Notes: generated by a model from the letters alone, not told the origin. DNA of 64,000 nt from Haemophilus parainfluenzae (GCF_014931275.1 NZ_CP063110.1:62001-126000), one strand, 5' to 3'. Positions 9,718 through 20,725 are shown, counted from the stretch's first letter. Program-made: numbers and translations.

Positions 9718-11742
9718 CTAGTCAGTTGCGGCGGGTTTCCCTTCTTCCCCCTCGTCAGTTTCCATCATGCTTTCTTGACGAAGATCTTCAAACGTACGAC
9801 CATTAATTAAATAGCCATTTTCCGTTTTTTCTACTCTAGAAACATAGTTATCACCTTCTTCCACAAATTCTCGGTGAAGTTTTCCATCATGTTTCACAAA
9901 GCTACTTAAATATTGCCAAAAGTATGAGTTTTCCTTAATTGCTAAGGCTTTTTCATTTTGGTCATCAAACAACATTTTATTTAATGTCAGATTAAATGTG
10001 CCTTCAATATTATCAGGAATCATATCCGATGAATCATCTTCTGGTACTTGAGGCACAATACCACTAACTTCCAATTTAACTGGATAAGCAGTGGTTTCAG
10101 GATAAGTATTTAAATTGAAATTTAACGTTGCATTATCAACAATTAAATCGAGCTCTTTCCATGAGTTTTTAATGTATTTCTCAAATGTTGCTGACGTTAA
10201 ATGCGTGTTACATAATGCACCATAAAAAGGTGCTGAGCAAAATCTTGCTGATAAATGCGCTTTGCTATGATTAACTTTAAATGGCGCATCCACAGATAAT
10301 TTCTCAAATTGGAAACCCGCACTTGGATAACCAATTTTATTCGCAGACAATGTGATATGCTCATTATATTGGTCATTGTCTAATGTTTCCGTCTTATCAC
10401 TGGCTGATATGTTATCAAGCACTAAATCGGCCATATTAAATGATTTTAACGCGGCTTCAATATTGGTTTTACCACTAAATTCTTTTACCCATTTATCTTT
10501 GGCATTTAAGAAATCTTTATTGTCTTTTGCCGGCGCTTCTTTCTCTGCAATGGTATCTAATAAAAACGGTACAAAAGCCAGTTCATTTGCCACATTGTAA
10601 TCATCTAACTGAATATTAACCTTACCACCTTTGGCTTCCCATTTACGGTCTTCATCGGTAGGCGTTTGCTTCACGCTTTCAACATTCAGTTTAAAATCCA
10701 CATTGGCTTTAGTTAAATCCGTATTCGCCAACTTAAGTTCAAGACCTGCATTTTGTAAGTTAAAGTAAGGTTGATTATTTTTAGGGACATTAACAGAAAG
10801 CACAGATAACGAACTATCAAAACGATCATTTTGTGTAAAAATTTTCGTCAACAAATTGACGCCATCTTTAATGCTTAATGAACCATCACTTAATTTTTTA
10901 AATTCATGATGAAAATTGATCGAACCAGGTACACCGTTTTGCTTAACTAATAAATTTAAACCACCCGCTGTTGCTTGACTTTCTTCCGTCGTACGGCTTT
11001 TATTGGCTACGCGCAAAATATCACTGCTGAATTTTGTGCTCAGATCTCGTTTATCTGCCTCGCCTGGTTTTACATCAAAATGGTAAGTCGCATTTTTAAG
11101 GTAAATATGTGTATTTTCACCATTTAACAACGCTAATTCGGCATTTTTCGCGGTTAATTCTATACTTGATAGGTCATACTGATTTGCACCGACAGGTACT
11201 AGATGAGCTTCACCTTCAATTTGTTCCAGTTTAGTGTCTTTATCGTAATTAAATCCACTTAAGGTTGTTTTCAGCTCAACTTCTTTATTTTTTAAGAAAT
11301 TAAGACCGATAGAAAGGTTTTGGGACTTATTCGCAAAATCACGGAATTCCGTCAAAATATCAGACTGTAAATAATCCCCTACTGGAGAAAATTTACTGTT
11401 AATTGTATTTTTATCAATCGTGATATTTAATGTTTTATTTAATTGACGAACTAATTGATCGGATAACTGTGACTCAGCCGTAATAAAGAAAGGCAACGCG
11501 GTAAGCTTGGTTGAAATCACACTCGTGTTTTTCGACTCGCTATTTTTTACGCTAAAGATTAACTCACGAATAAAAAAGTTTTTCGCAGTTTGCGTCACAT
11601 TCAATGTTGCTTGATTATCCAAAGAGTAAGGGAAATTTTTTAATACCTGATCGATTTTGTGATTGGTATAAAATTGTGCGCCGATCCCAAGTGCCACTGC
11701 GATAGCCGAAATCGTCAATGTTATTGTTTTTTTCTTGCTCAT
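9718..11742 (-). CDS. YdgA-like DUF945 protein
   Basis: A 674-residue protein with a single N-terminal hydrophobic segment (about residues 6-24) followed by a long beta-rich periplasmic-type region and an acidic tail. The overall pattern, including an early 'FFIRELIFSVKN' segment after the anchor and repeated extended strands, is that of the DUF945/YdgA family, whose function is unknown. It is somewhat longer than the roughly 500-residue E. coli YdgA. It is transcribed alone, between two USS-type terminators, upstream of none of its neighbours' pathways. Family assignment is by eye. Confidence 0.75.
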   Translation of the reverse strand: MSKKKTITLTISAIAVALGIGAQFYTNHKIDQVLKNFPYSLDNQATLNVTQTAKNFFIRELIFSVKNSESKNTSVISTKLTALPFFITAESQLSDQLVRQLNKTLNITIDKNTINSKFSPVGDYLQSDILTEFRDFANKSQNLSIGLNFLKNKEVELKTTLSGFNYDKDTKLEQIEGEAHLVPVGANQYDLSSIELTAKNAELALLNGENTHIYLKNATYHFDVKPGEADKRDLSTKFSSDILRVANKSRTTEESQATAGGLNLLVKQNGVPGSINFHHEFKKLSDGSLSIKDGVNLLTKIFTQNDRFDSSLSVLSVNVPKNNQPYFNLQNAGLELKLANTDLTKANVDFKLNVESVKQTPTDEDRKWEAKGGKVNIQLDDYNVANELAFVPFLLDTIAEKEAPAKDNKDFLNAKDKWVKEFSGKTNIEAALKSFNMADLVLDNISASDKTETLDNDQYNEHITLSANKIGYPSAGFQFEKLSVDAPFKVNHSKAHLSARFCSAPFYGALCNTHLTSATFEKYIKNSWKELDLIVDNATLNFNLNTYPETTAYPVKLEVSGIVPQVPEDDSSDMIPDNIEGTFNLTLNKMLFDDQNEKALAIKENSYFWQYLSSFVKHDGKLHREFVEEGDNYVSRVEKTENGYLINGRTFEDLRQESMMETDEGEEGKPAATD

Positions 11743-11795
11743 AACGTCCCCAGATGCGATCTCAATTTATGATCTCAAAATCCTTTTGAAAAATT

Positions 11796-11830
11796 AACCG
11801 CACTTTTCTCTTCAAAGTACGGTCAGTTTT
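11796..11830 (-). terminator. Inverted USS pair after adk
   Basis: AACCGCACTTT and AAAGTACGGTC form a stem downstream of adk on the minus strand; one arm has a single base change from the uptake-signal core. Confidence 0.7.
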
Positions 11831-11839
11831 CAATCTTTT

Positions 11840-12523
<684 letters not shown>

Positions 12524-12582
12524 TTAAAGCCTTGTTTGGTCAAATGATTTTGCTGTTAATTTTGACCGCACTTTATTTTATT

Positions 12583-13857
12583 TTAAGCTTTTTCATTTCC
12601 TTTTTCATTCCATGGTGCCACCCAAAATAAACAAATCATTCCTGGGATAGCAAGGAATAAACAAATCCAGAAAAAATGATAGTAGCCTACTGCTTTAACC
12701 AAGTAGCCCGATAACATACCAAGCCCTTTACTTGGTAAAGCAGAAAGGCTGGTAAATAAAGCTAATTGAGTGGCTGTATAAAGCGGATTCGTTTCGCGAG
12801 CCATAAAGGCGACAAAGGCAGCGGTACCAAGACCAACACCGATATATTCACCCGCAATCACGAAACCTAATTTCCAAAGTTCTGCAGCACCGATATGGTC
12901 AAAATGCCCAAATGCAGCTAACCAAATAAATCCACCAATAGTAATCAATTGGATAAAACCAAATACCCATAATGCGCGGTTAATGCCTAGGCGTAACATA
13001 ATCACGCCACCGACGAGACCGGCTGAGATACTTGCCCAAAGAGAGATACTTTTTACCACCAACGCAATATGCTCTTTTTCAAAGCCCATGTCATAGACGA
13101 ATTTAGTTTGTAACGTAGTAGCAAACGAATCACCAAATTTATACAAGAACAAAAAGAGTAAAAAACCGATGGCTTGCGCGACGCCTTTACGTTGGAAGAA
13201 CTCTCTCAAGGGTATCCAAAACACCATATAGAAAGGTTGATCACGATCGACCTGTGCAATGTTTGGTTCTTTCGCTAAAAAGAGCGTCATAAATATGCCC
13301 GCTAGCATACAAAGTGCGGTCCGTAAAAAGACGGTTTCCCATGGATGAATCGTCGCTAAATAAAGCGACAGCCCCCCAGGAATTAAACCTGCAACACGAT
13401 AAGCATTGATATGGATGGTGTTTCCCAATCCTAATTCATTATCGGTCAAAATTTCACGGCGATAAGCATCAAGCACAATATCTTGTGTCGCAGATACAAA
13501 GGCAATAAATGTCGCAAGTTTAGCTACTGTTCCCAACTGTGCCACAGGATCAAACTGACTAATCGCATAAAGGGAAATCAGCAAAATCACTTGAGAAATC
13601 AATAACCAACTACGACGACGCCCTAAAAAATGCGGGAAATAGCGGTCTAATAATGGTGCCCATAAAAACTTCAAACCATATGGCACCATCACCCCTGTCA
13701 ATGCACCGATTAATTCAACGGAAAGCCCTTTATCTGTCAGCCATACCGGCAACATTTGCGATAACACGAAAAGTGGTAAACCCGAACTAAATCCAGTAAA
13801 GACACAGATCAGCATTTTTCGGGTAAATATTTGACTAGAAAGGGATTGTTCTGACAT
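12583..13857 (-). CDS. ampG: AmpG-family muropeptide permease
   Basis: A 424-residue major facilitator protein of the AmpG family, which imports anhydro-muropeptides from the periplasm for wall recycling. It shows about twelve hydrophobic segments; the first helix region 'MLICVFTGFSSGLPLFVLSQ' and the loop 'GLKFLWAPLLDRY' are typical of AmpG. A USS overlaps the region just upstream of the start. Haemophilus AmpG proteins are shorter than the 491-residue E. coli form, and this one fits that. The pathway connects to dacA and rlpA products at the left of the window. Confidence 0.88.
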   Translation of the reverse strand: MSEQSLSSQIFTRKMLICVFTGFSSGLPLFVLSQMLPVWLTDKGLSVELIGALTGVMVPYGLKFLWAPLLDRYFPHFLGRRRSWLLISQVILLISLYAISQFDPVAQLGTVAKLATFIAFVSATQDIVLDAYRREILTDNELGLGNTIHINAYRVAGLIPGGLSLYLATIHPWETVFLRTALCMLAGIFMTLFLAKEPNIAQVDRDQPFYMVFWIPLREFFQRKGVAQAIGFLLFLFLYKFGDSFATTLQTKFVYDMGFEKEHIALVVKSISLWASISAGLVGGVIMLRLGINRALWVFGFIQLITIGGFIWLAAFGHFDHIGAAELWKLGFVIAGEYIGVGLGTAAFVAFMARETNPLYTATQLALFTSLSALPSKGLGMLSGYLVKAVGYYHFFWICLFLAIPGMICLFWVAPWNEKGNEKA

Positions 13858-13903
13858 AAAGTGCGGTTATTTTTGAGCGTGTTTTATCTGATTGAAATAT
13901 TAA

Positions 13904-13924
13904 GGGCGGAATGATACTCCGCCC
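13904..13924 (-). terminator. Hairpin after galE
   Basis: GGGCGGA and TCCGCCC form a perfect 7-bp stem with a 7-base loop just past the galE stop; the following T-rich stretch is interrupted, so termination strength is uncertain. Confidence 0.55.
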
Positions 13925-13937
13925 AACAAGAGTGAGA

Positions 13938-14954
13938 TTAATCTCTGTATCCTTTCGGATTATTTTTTTGCCAATTCCAAGTGTCTTTCATCATTTGCTC
14001 AAGACCACGTTCAGCTGTCCAATTTAACTCTTTCGCAGCAAGACTTGGATCAGAATAGCATGTTGCAATATCACCAGGGCGACGCGCAACAAGACGATAC
14101 GGGATTTCGATATTGTTCGCTTGTTCAAACGCTTTCACCATATCAAGCACAGAATAACCCGTACCTGTACCTAAGTTATAAATGTGTAAACCTGCGTCAT
14201 TTTCATGGCGATTTAATGCTTTTAAGTGACCAATCGCTAAATCCACCACATGGATATAATCACGTACACCTGTACCATCATGAGTATCATAATCGCTACC
14301 AAATACCGAAAGTTGCGGTAATTTACCGATCGCAACTTGGCTGATGTAAGGCAATAGATTATTTGGAATGCCATTTGGATCTTCACCAATCAAGCCACTT
14401 GCGTGAGCGCCCACGGGGTTGAAATAACGTAAGATCGTCATACTAAATTGCGGTTCAGCTTTCGCAACATCAGTCAAAATTTGTTCCACCATGTATTTAG
14501 ATGTGCCGTAAGGATTGGTTGTGCCACCCACTTTACAATCTTCCGTAATTGGAATAATTTCTGGATCACCATAAACCGTTGCAGATGAACTAAATACAAA
14601 GTTCCACACGCCTGCTTTTTTCATTTCTTGAATCAAAACAATCGTGCCTGATACGTTATTCATATAGTATTCAGCGGGTTTTTGAACACTTTCACCCACA
14701 GCTTTTAAACCCGCAAAATGGATGACCGATTGAATGCTGTTTTCAGCAAAGATTTTTTGTAATAAAGCTCGATCTAAAATATCGCCTTCATAAAATTTCA
14801 CGTCTTTACCGGTAATTTCTTTGACTCGTTCTAAAGATTTTGGGGAGGAATTGCATAAATTATCCAATACCACCACGTCTTTATTTACATTTAATAATTC
14901 CACTACGGTGTGTGAACCGATATAGCCGGCTCCACCTGTTACTAAAATCGCCAT
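13938..14954 (-). CDS. galE: UDP-glucose 4-epimerase
   Basis: GalE interconverts UDP-glucose and UDP-galactose, supplying galactose for lipooligosaccharide in Haemophilus and serving galactose catabolism. The 338-residue protein has the NAD-binding 'GGAGYIG' at 7-13, the catalytic Ser region 'FSSSATVYG' and the Tyr-Lys pair in '[12 protein letters not shown]'. An upstream in-frame ATG would add six residues; the ATG at 14954 follows AAGGAG and gives the canonical '[10 protein letters not shown]'. A TATAAT-like box lies at 14984-14989 and a perfect CRP site about 95 bases upstream of the start. Confidence 0.97.
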   Translation of the reverse strand: MAILVTGGAGYIGSHTVVELLNVNKDVVVLDNLCNSSPKSLERVKEITGKDVKFYEGDILDRALLQKIFAENSIQSVIHFAGLKAVGESVQKPAEYYMNNVSGTIVLIQEMKKAGVWNFVFSSSATVYGDPEIIPITEDCKVGGTTNPYGTSKYMVEQILTDVAKAEPQFSMTILRYFNPVGAHASGLIGEDPNGIPNNLLPYISQVAIGKLPQLSVFGSDYDTHDGTGVRDYIHVVDLAIGHLKALNRHENDAGLHIYNLGTGTGYSVLDMVKAFEQANNIEIPYRLVARRPGDIATCYSDPSLAAKELNWTAERGLEQMMKDTWNWQKNNPKGYRD

Positions 14955-14983
14955 GGTTTGCTCCTTAATCATTTTGTTCGTGA

Positions 14984-15012
14984 ATTATAACATTGATTTC
15001 TACGATACATAA
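14984..15012 (-). promoter_or_regulatory. Candidate galE promoter
   Basis: On the minus strand TTATGT (15012-15007) and TATAAT (14989-14984) are 17 bases apart. The poor -35 box fits an activated promoter; the CRP site centre lies about 72 bases upstream of the expected start, a class I position. Confidence 0.5.
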
Positions 15013-15041
15013 ATTTATCCCCTTTTTTGACCGCACTTTGG

Positions 15042-15057
15042 TGTGATCGTTGTCACA
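15042..15057. promoter_or_regulatory. Perfect CRP-binding site between galE and the autotransporter
   Basis: TGTGA-TCGTTG-TCACA matches the CRP consensus in both half-sites. It lies between divergent galE and the autotransporter gene and could act on either. For the plus strand, a TATAGG box at 15073-15078 places the site near a class II position. Confidence 0.8.
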
Positions 15058-15158
15058 TAATAAACATTTTTCTATAGGAATTTGATTTGAATCATTGAAG
15101 CACCTCTCGATGAGGCGAATAATAGCCTGCGAAAATCAAAAAGATAAAGGAAGACAAC

Positions 15159-18100
15159 ATGAAACCTCAAATACTTCAAAAAACCGCACTCGCATTACTC
15201 GTTGGTTGGTATGCTGCTAATGCAGCCGCTTATTCTGAACAAGGCCAAGCTGGTAATACCAAAAGTTGGGAAAGTGCCGAATACCTCAAAGACTGGGGCT
15301 TGACCTCAATGAATGCCTCCACGGCTTATGCCCTTGGCTTTAATGGTTTTGGCGTGAAAATTGGCGTAATGGATTCTGGCGTACTATTAAACCACCCTGA
15401 ATTTCAAGACGGTCGAATCCACGTTGTAAAAACGGAAGGGACTTATAGTAAAGATGACATGCGTTATCCCGATGCCTCTGTGGGCAATGGGCCAATTAAT
15501 AAAAACGAACCCGTAAAAAACGGCAAACGTAATTTTGATAAAACAGATAATGGCATCTTCACTAAAGGTGAAGCCTTCAATATTGACGGCACATGGCATA
15601 AATATACCAATGATGCACACGGTACGCACGTTGGCGGTACAATGGCGGCAACGCGTGATGGCAACGAGATGCATGGTGTAGCATTCGGTGCTAATCTGTA
15701 TTCTGCCAATACCGGTGGTAACGACAACATGACCTATGGTCCAAATCAAGACTATGGTTTCTTCTTACAAGGCTACTCTGCCCTAGCAGATGCCGGTGCA
15801 AAAGTGATTAATAACAGTTGGGGGTCAAACCGTCGTGTTAATTCATCCTTTGCTGGCGCACAAGGCTACAAACCAAAATATGATTGGCGTGATGTGCCTG
15901 AATATGGCGTGCAATACTACGATGTACCAAAAGCACCTGAGCCAATTTCCAGTCCTGCGGCATATATTTATTTAAGTAACTTAGACGAAGCTGAAAAAGC
16001 TTATTATCAATTTGTCACCAGTGGTGAGAAAAACTTTGTTGATGCGGCTTATGAAGTGGCAAAAAATAAACAAGTGATTCAAGTTTTTACAGCGGGTAAC
16101 CGCAGTATGATGGCAGAGTCCTTTACGCGTGCGATGTTGCCTTATTTCAGACCTGATGCAGAAAAATACTGGGTAAACGTCACAGGGCAAGTCGGTGGTG
16201 AAGGTTATCCGAATGACTCAAATGACGATGTGAGTGATGAAAAAGCAGGCGCAGATATTCAAGAATTTAACCTAGCCGGCCATTCAAAATGGTGGACGAT
16301 TGCGGCACCATCCGCCAACATCTATTCTGCCTATATTCAATTACAAGACAACGACACTTATGGTGAGCCTATCTACAAATCGGCTGGTGGTACTTCAATG
16401 GCGGCGCCTCACGTAAGTGGTGCGTTAGGTGTCATTCTTTCTCGCTATCCATACATGACAACCGATCAAGCGCGCGATGTTATGCTCACTACTGCGAGAC
16501 AAACCACACTTCGTAAAGGGCTTGAAGGTAAACCATTAGAACGTTGGGAAACTGAACAAGGTGTACCAAGTAACGTTTGGGGTTGGGGTATTTTGGATCT
16601 TGGCAAAGCCATGTTTGGTCCTGGTCAATTCTTAGGAAACGTGAAAATCAACCTCAACCAAAATGATGTTTGGTCAAATGATATTAGCGATAAAGCCATC
16701 AAAGCACGTCAAGTCGAAGATCAAACTGAAGCGGCAACTTGGGCAACACTCAAAGCAGAATTACAAGCGTTAATGCAAAATCGTGCAGGCGCGACAGCTG
16801 AAGAAAAAGCGGAATATCAAGTAGGTTTAGCACGTGAAGTGGCTCGTAATGAACGTGCTGCACAGGGCTATGTCGGTGCATTAACTAAAAATGGTTCTGG
16901 TACCTTAACCCTCACCGGTAATAACAGCTTCACTGGTGAAATTACCGTGAATGAAGGTCAGCTTTCAGGGTTAAATCAATCCCTTGGTTCGGCACAACAA
17001 GTTATCGTAAAACAAGGTGCAACATTGGAAGTGTTACCGAAAGCGGAAGTCACTAAACCAAGTGAGAATGGATTTGCCACCGAAACCTTAACCAGCACTG
17101 CGAAAACGGTCACTGCAACGGTAGAAAAAGGTGGTCGTTTCTTACTGAATAATGGTATTGCGAACGTCAATGCAACCTTTGCAGACGGTTCTGTTTTAGT
17201 GCCAAATAAATTTGACGAAGAAATTCTGCCTCAATTACAACAAGATCCACAAAAAGTGGTTTCAGTACAAGGTTTTGGCTCATTTGTAGGAGCTGAAAAT
17301 GCAGTAGTTGAAACACCTCGCACTTATGATTTCCTTACGGTGAAAAATGAAAGTAATGCGAATACATTGAAAGTGACCGTTCAGAAAAAAGCCCTTGCAT
17401 CTGCAGCAACCACTGAAAATGAAGCGGCTATCGCCAACACCTTAGATGCAGCAACAAACAGCCCTGATTACCAAAACCTTGTTTTGGGAACTGAAGAGAA
17501 TGCTCGCCAAGCTTTTGCTCGTTTAAGCTATGATGAGGATCTCTCGGCTCAACAACACAATGTGTTAAACGGCTTATTGCTTCGTCAGCAACTTGCCCAA
17601 CCAAGTGCGGTCAGAGCTCAGCTTGATGCAGGCACACAAATTTGGACAAGTGGCACCTTCACCCACTTCAGCACAGATAGCTTAAGCAGCCATGCGTACA
17701 ATCAACTTGTGGGTATTGATGCGACCATTGATACAAACAAACATATAGGTGTATTTGTTGGCTCAACACAAAACAGCCACAAAATTGACCGCACTTCGAG
17801 AGATCGTGCCGTACATTTAGGCTTAACAGCTGAACATCGCTTCAACGTGTTAACACCGAAAATTGGCTTTATTCAAAGCTGGGGTAAACACGAACAACGG
17901 GCTGAATTTGCACAAGGCGTGAAAACCCATAGCCAAACACAAAATGTCTTTGCTGAACTTGCCTACACGGGCTTAAAAGGGGAACATTTTGCGATTGAAC
18001 CTTATGCTGGCGTAAGCTATATGCACATCAAAAACAAAGGTGTGACAAAAGACGAAGTGCAGTTAAAAGACAACAATCGTGATTTAATCGTCACCTCTGC

Positions 18101-18392
18101 AGGTTTACGTCCATCCATTCCATTTGCAATCGGTGGCGTTCAAGTAAATCTATTAGGTGATGTGGCTTATCATCGTTTCCATAAAGATAAAGCCGCTGAA
18201 GGTAGCTTAGTTATCAATAACCAAGGTGTAGCGAATCTTTATGGTAAAGAATTGAAAAATGTCGTCACGACAGGTGTGGCACTACAAGCTCAATTTACAC
18301 CAGTATTGAGTATGAAAGTCGGCTATCAAGGTGCTTATAACCACGATACCAAAGCCAATAATGTTAATGCGGAATTACGTTTCTCGTTTTAA
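15159..18392 (+). CDS. Subtilisin-like serine protease autotransporter
   Basis: A 1077-residue type V-secreted protease. It has a signal peptide (1 to about 24, ending 'ANAAA'), an S8 peptidase domain with catalytic Asp72 ('GVMDSGV'), His154 ('DAHGTHVGG') and Ser413 ('GGTSMAAPHVSG') plus the oxyanion Asn in 'INNSWG', a helical stretch near 515-575, a passenger-associated repeat around 578-625 ('NGSGTLTLTGNNSFTGE'), and a C-terminal beta-barrel of about 260 residues ending 'AELRFSF' with terminal Phe. The architecture resembles NalP, SphB1 and Ssa1, surface proteases that process other proteins. It lacks an obvious lipobox. A perfect CRP site lies upstream and a USS terminator follows. Target proteins are unknown. 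Confidence 0.93.
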   Translation: MKPQILQKTALALLVGWYAANAAAYSEQGQAGNTKSWESAEYLKDWGLTSMNASTAYALGFNGFGVKIGVMDSGVLLNHPEFQDGRIHVVKTEGTYSKDDMRYPDASVGNGPINKNEPVKNGKRNFDKTDNGIFTKGEAFNIDGTWHKYTNDAHGTHVGGTMAATRDGNEMHGVAFGANLYSANTGGNDNMTYGPNQDYGFFLQGYSALADAGAKVINNSWGSNRRVNSSFAGAQGYKPKYDWRDVPEYGVQYYDVPKAPEPISSPAAYIYLSNLDEAEKAYYQFVTSGEKNFVDAAYEVAKNKQVIQVFTAGNRSMMAESFTRAMLPYFRPDAEKYWVNVTGQVGGEGYPNDSNDDVSDEKAGADIQEFNLAGHSKWWTIAAPSANIYSAYIQLQDNDTYGEPIYKSAGGTSMAAPHVSGALGVILSRYPYMTTDQARDVMLTTARQTTLRKGLEGKPLERWETEQGVPSNVWGWGILDLGKAMFGPGQFLGNVKINLNQNDVWSNDISDKAIKARQVEDQTEAATWATLKAELQALMQNRAGATAEEKAEYQVGLAREVARNERAAQGYVGALTKNGSGTLTLTGNNSFTGEITVNEGQLSGLNQSLGSAQQVIVKQGATLEVLPKAEVTKPSENGFATETLTSTAKTVTATVEKGGRFLLNNGIANVNATFADGSVLVPNKFDEEILPQLQQDPQKVVSVQGFGSFVGAENAVVETPRTYDFLTVKNESNANTLKVTVQKKALASAATTENEAAIANTLDAATNSPDYQNLVLGTEENARQAFARLSYDEDLSAQQHNVLNGLLLRQQLAQPSAVRAQLDAGTQIWTSGTFTHFSTDSLSSHAYNQLVGIDATIDTNKHIGVFVGSTQNSHKIDRTSRDRAVHLGLTAEHRFNVLTPKIGFIQSWGKHEQRAEFAQGVKTHSQTQNVFAELAYTGLKGEHFAIEPYAGVSYMHIKNKGVTKDEVQLKDNNRDLIVTSAGLRPSIPFAIGGVQVNLLGDVAYHRFHKDKAAEGSLVINNQGVANLYGKELKNVVTTGVALQAQFTPVLSMKVGYQGAYNHDTKANNVNAELRFSF

Positions 18393-18408
18393 CGATATTC
18401 AATAAGAC

Positions 18409-18438
18409 AAAAGTGCGGTCAAAATTGACCGCACTTTT
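18409..18438. terminator. Perfect inverted USS pair
   Basis: AAAAGTGCGGTCA and TGACCGCACTTTT form a perfect 13-bp stem with a 4-base loop, lying between the convergent autotransporter and ppa genes. It can terminate in both directions. Confidence 0.9.
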
Positions 18439-18498
18439 GCTCATAGATAAATAAAAAGGTATCAACTTGATTCCTTTTAAATTCATTAAAATGAAAAA

Positions 18499-19029
18499 TT
18501 AACGTTCGTTCCAACGTTTGATTGATTCACGAATCACTTCTTTTGCTTCTTCTACATTGCCCCAGTGAGTCACTTTCGTTGAACCTGGTTTTTTTAATGC
18601 TTTGTAGTTGTTGAAGTGGAATTCAATTTGTTTGATTAATTGCGCAGGCACATCGGCAAGGCTGTTGTATGCATTGCCGGTATCGCGGTCATCTGCTGGC
18701 ACACAAACGATTTTATCGTCCACTTCGCCATCATCAACGAATTTCATCACACCGATTACTTTTGCTTCGAGGAATACACCTGTTGCAAGTGGTTGGCGAG
18801 TTAATAATAAAACGTCTAACTCATCGCCATCTTCGTCTAAAGTTTGTGGAATGAAACCATAGTTAGTTGGTTTTGCGAAGATCGCTGGCTCAACACGGTC
18901 TAATTGGAACGCTGCAACTTTACGGTTCCATTCGATTTTGTGGCAGCTACCTTCTGGAATTTCATTTACCACATTGATAATGCCAGCATCTACATCGCCT
19001 GGCGTTAAAATTTGATTAAAATCAGCCAT
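18499..19029 (-). CDS. ppa: Inorganic pyrophosphatase (family I)
   Basis: Ppa hydrolyses pyrophosphate and pulls biosynthetic reactions forward. The 176-residue product matches the soluble family I enzyme, with the signature 'EDGDELDVLLL' containing the metal-binding Asp residues and 'VPADDRDTGNAY' further on. Start follows AAAAAAGGAAAAAC. It is divergent from the purine permease, an arrangement I recall also from H. influenzae. Confidence 0.97.
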   Translation of the reverse strand: MADFNQILTPGDVDAGIINVVNEIPEGSCHKIEWNRKVAAFQLDRVEPAIFAKPTNYGFIPQTLDEDGDELDVLLLTRQPLATGVFLEAKVIGVMKFVDDGEVDDKIVCVPADDRDTGNAYNSLADVPAQLIKQIEFHFNNYKALKKPGSTKVTHWGNVEEAKEVIRESIKRWNER

Positions 19030-19155
19030 TGTTTTTCCTTTTTTTGATTACGTTAAAAACTTGCAGAGTATAGCAGTTTTTAGTCGATAAAAAAATATGC
19101 GAAAAACATCCTCAAAACTGACCTCACTTTCCCGCCAGACTGACAGAAAACGATT

Positions 19156-19171
19156 ACGCAAACGTTTACTT
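19156..19171 (+). promoter_or_regulatory. PurR operator upstream of NCS2 permease
   Basis: ACGCAAACGTTTACTT matches the PurR consensus ACGCAAACGTTTTCGT in 13 or 14 of 16 positions, including the entire central CAAACGTTT. A TATAAA box follows at 19185-19190, so a bound repressor would cover the promoter. Confidence 0.8.
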
Positions 19172-19229
19172 TTAAGTAATTTGCTATAAAATAGCACGTC
19201 TTTTTTTGATTATTAACCTAGGGGACTTT

Positions 19230-20546
19230 ATGTCAAGTTTAGAAAAAACCTTTGAACTCAGCAAACGCGGTTCAACGGTTCGTCAAGAAATCATCGCAGG
19301 TTTAACCACCTTTTTAGCGATGGTGTATTCCGTGATTGTTGTGCCTAAAATGCTGGGTGATGCAGGCTTTCCGGCTGAATCAGTGTTTATTGCAACCTGT
19401 TTAGTCGCGGGGCTTGGATCAATTTTAATCGGTTTTTGGGCAAATGCGCCAATGGCGATCGGCTGTGCCATTTCATTAACTGCTTTCACCGCATTTAGCT
19501 TAGTGATTGGTCAACATGTTTCTATTCCTGTGGCATTAGGTGCCGTATTCCTCATGGGTTTGGTGTTCACCTTAATTTCTGCAACAGGTATTCGTTCATG
19601 GATTCTACGTAACCTGCCATCAAGTATCGCGCATGGTGCAGGGATCGGGATCGGCTTATTCTTACTTTTAATCGCCGCAAATGGCGTAGGCTTAGTGGTC
19701 GGCAACCAAGCGGGTTTACCGGTTAAATTAGGTTATTTCACCTCGTTCCCTGTGATGATGTCCTTAATCGGTCTTGCATTCATTATTGGCTTAGAAAAAA
19801 TGAAAGTAAAAGGCGGGATTTTATGGGTCATCATCGCGATTACTATCGTAGGTTTAATCTTCGATCCAAACGTAACATTCAATGGCCAAATCTTCAAAAT
19901 GCCAACCTTTGGTGAAAACTCACTTTTCTTACAATTAGATCTCCAAGGTGCATTACAACCTGCCATTTTACCGATTGTTTTTGCGTTAGTGATGACCGCC
20001 GTATTTGACGCAACAGGTACTATTCGCGCCGTTGCAGGACAAGCGGACTTATTAGATAAAGATGGACAAATCATCAACGGTGGCAAAGCCTTAACCTCTG
20101 ATTCTGTAAGTAGCTTATTCTCAGGTTTATTCGGTACTGCGCCAGCCGCTGTTTATATCGAATCAGCAGCAGGGACAGCCGCAGGCGGTAAAACGGGTAT
20201 CACCGCTATCGTGGTCGGCGTATTATTCTTATTAATGTTATTCTTCCAACCACTTGCATTCTTAGTGCCAGGTTATGCAACTGCACCGGCGTTAATGTAT
20301 GTAGGCTTATTAATGCTAAGCAATGTGAGCAAATTAGACTTCGATGATTTCGTGGGCGCAATGAGCGGCTTAGTTTGCGCGGTATTCATCGTGTTAACGG
20401 CAAACATCGTAACCGGTATCATGCTTGGCTTTGCGGCATTAGTGATTGGTCGTATCGTGAGTGGTGATGTGAAAAAACTCAACATCGGCACAATTATCAT
20501 CGCCATTGTCCTTGTCGCATTCTATGCTGGCGGCTGGGCGATTTAA
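19230..20546 (+). CDS. NCS2-family purine (adenine/guanine/hypoxanthine) permease
   Basis: A 438-residue proton-linked purine permease of the AzgA/PurP-like branch of the NCS2 family, with about twelve to fourteen hydrophobic segments, '[16 protein letters not shown]' in the region of the first family motif and '[19 protein letters not shown]' in the middle, which is typical of AzgA-like proteins. The frame opens eight codons earlier, but the ATG at 19230 follows GGGGAC. The PurR box upstream supports a purine substrate and repression when purines are plentiful. Exact base specificity cannot be told from sequence. Confidence 0.88.
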   Translation: MSSLEKTFELSKRGSTVRQEIIAGLTTFLAMVYSVIVVPKMLGDAGFPAESVFIATCLVAGLGSILIGFWANAPMAIGCAISLTAFTAFSLVIGQHVSIPVALGAVFLMGLVFTLISATGIRSWILRNLPSSIAHGAGIGIGLFLLLIAANGVGLVVGNQAGLPVKLGYFTSFPVMMSLIGLAFIIGLEKMKVKGGILWVIIAITIVGLIFDPNVTFNGQIFKMPTFGENSLFLQLDLQGALQPAILPIVFALVMTAVFDATGTIRAVAGQADLLDKDGQIINGGKALTSDSVSSLFSGLFGTAPAAVYIESAAGTAAGGKTGITAIVVGVLFLLMLFFQPLAFLVPGYATAPALMYVGLLMLSNVSKLDFDDFVGAMSGLVCAVFIVLTANIVTGIMLGFAALVIGRIVSGDVKKLNIGTIIIAIVLVAFYAGGWAI

Positions 20547-20563
20547 TTAAATACAATTTTGAT

Positions 20564-20590
20564 AAGGCGAACGAATGGTTCGCCTTTTTT
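20564..20590 (+). terminator. Intrinsic terminator after the NCS2 permease
   Basis: AAGGCGAAC and GTTCGCCTT form a perfect stem with a 5-base loop followed by six T bases. Confidence 0.9.
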
Positions 20591-20725
20591 ATTTTTAACC
20601 TAAAAAACAATCAAAAAACCAACCGCACTTTTACTTTACAAATCCCTAAATCCGCCTAAAATACAGGCCTTTAATACGGCTTGCCAAAAGCAAGCTACTG
20701 ACCTGAAATCAGACAAGAGAATATT

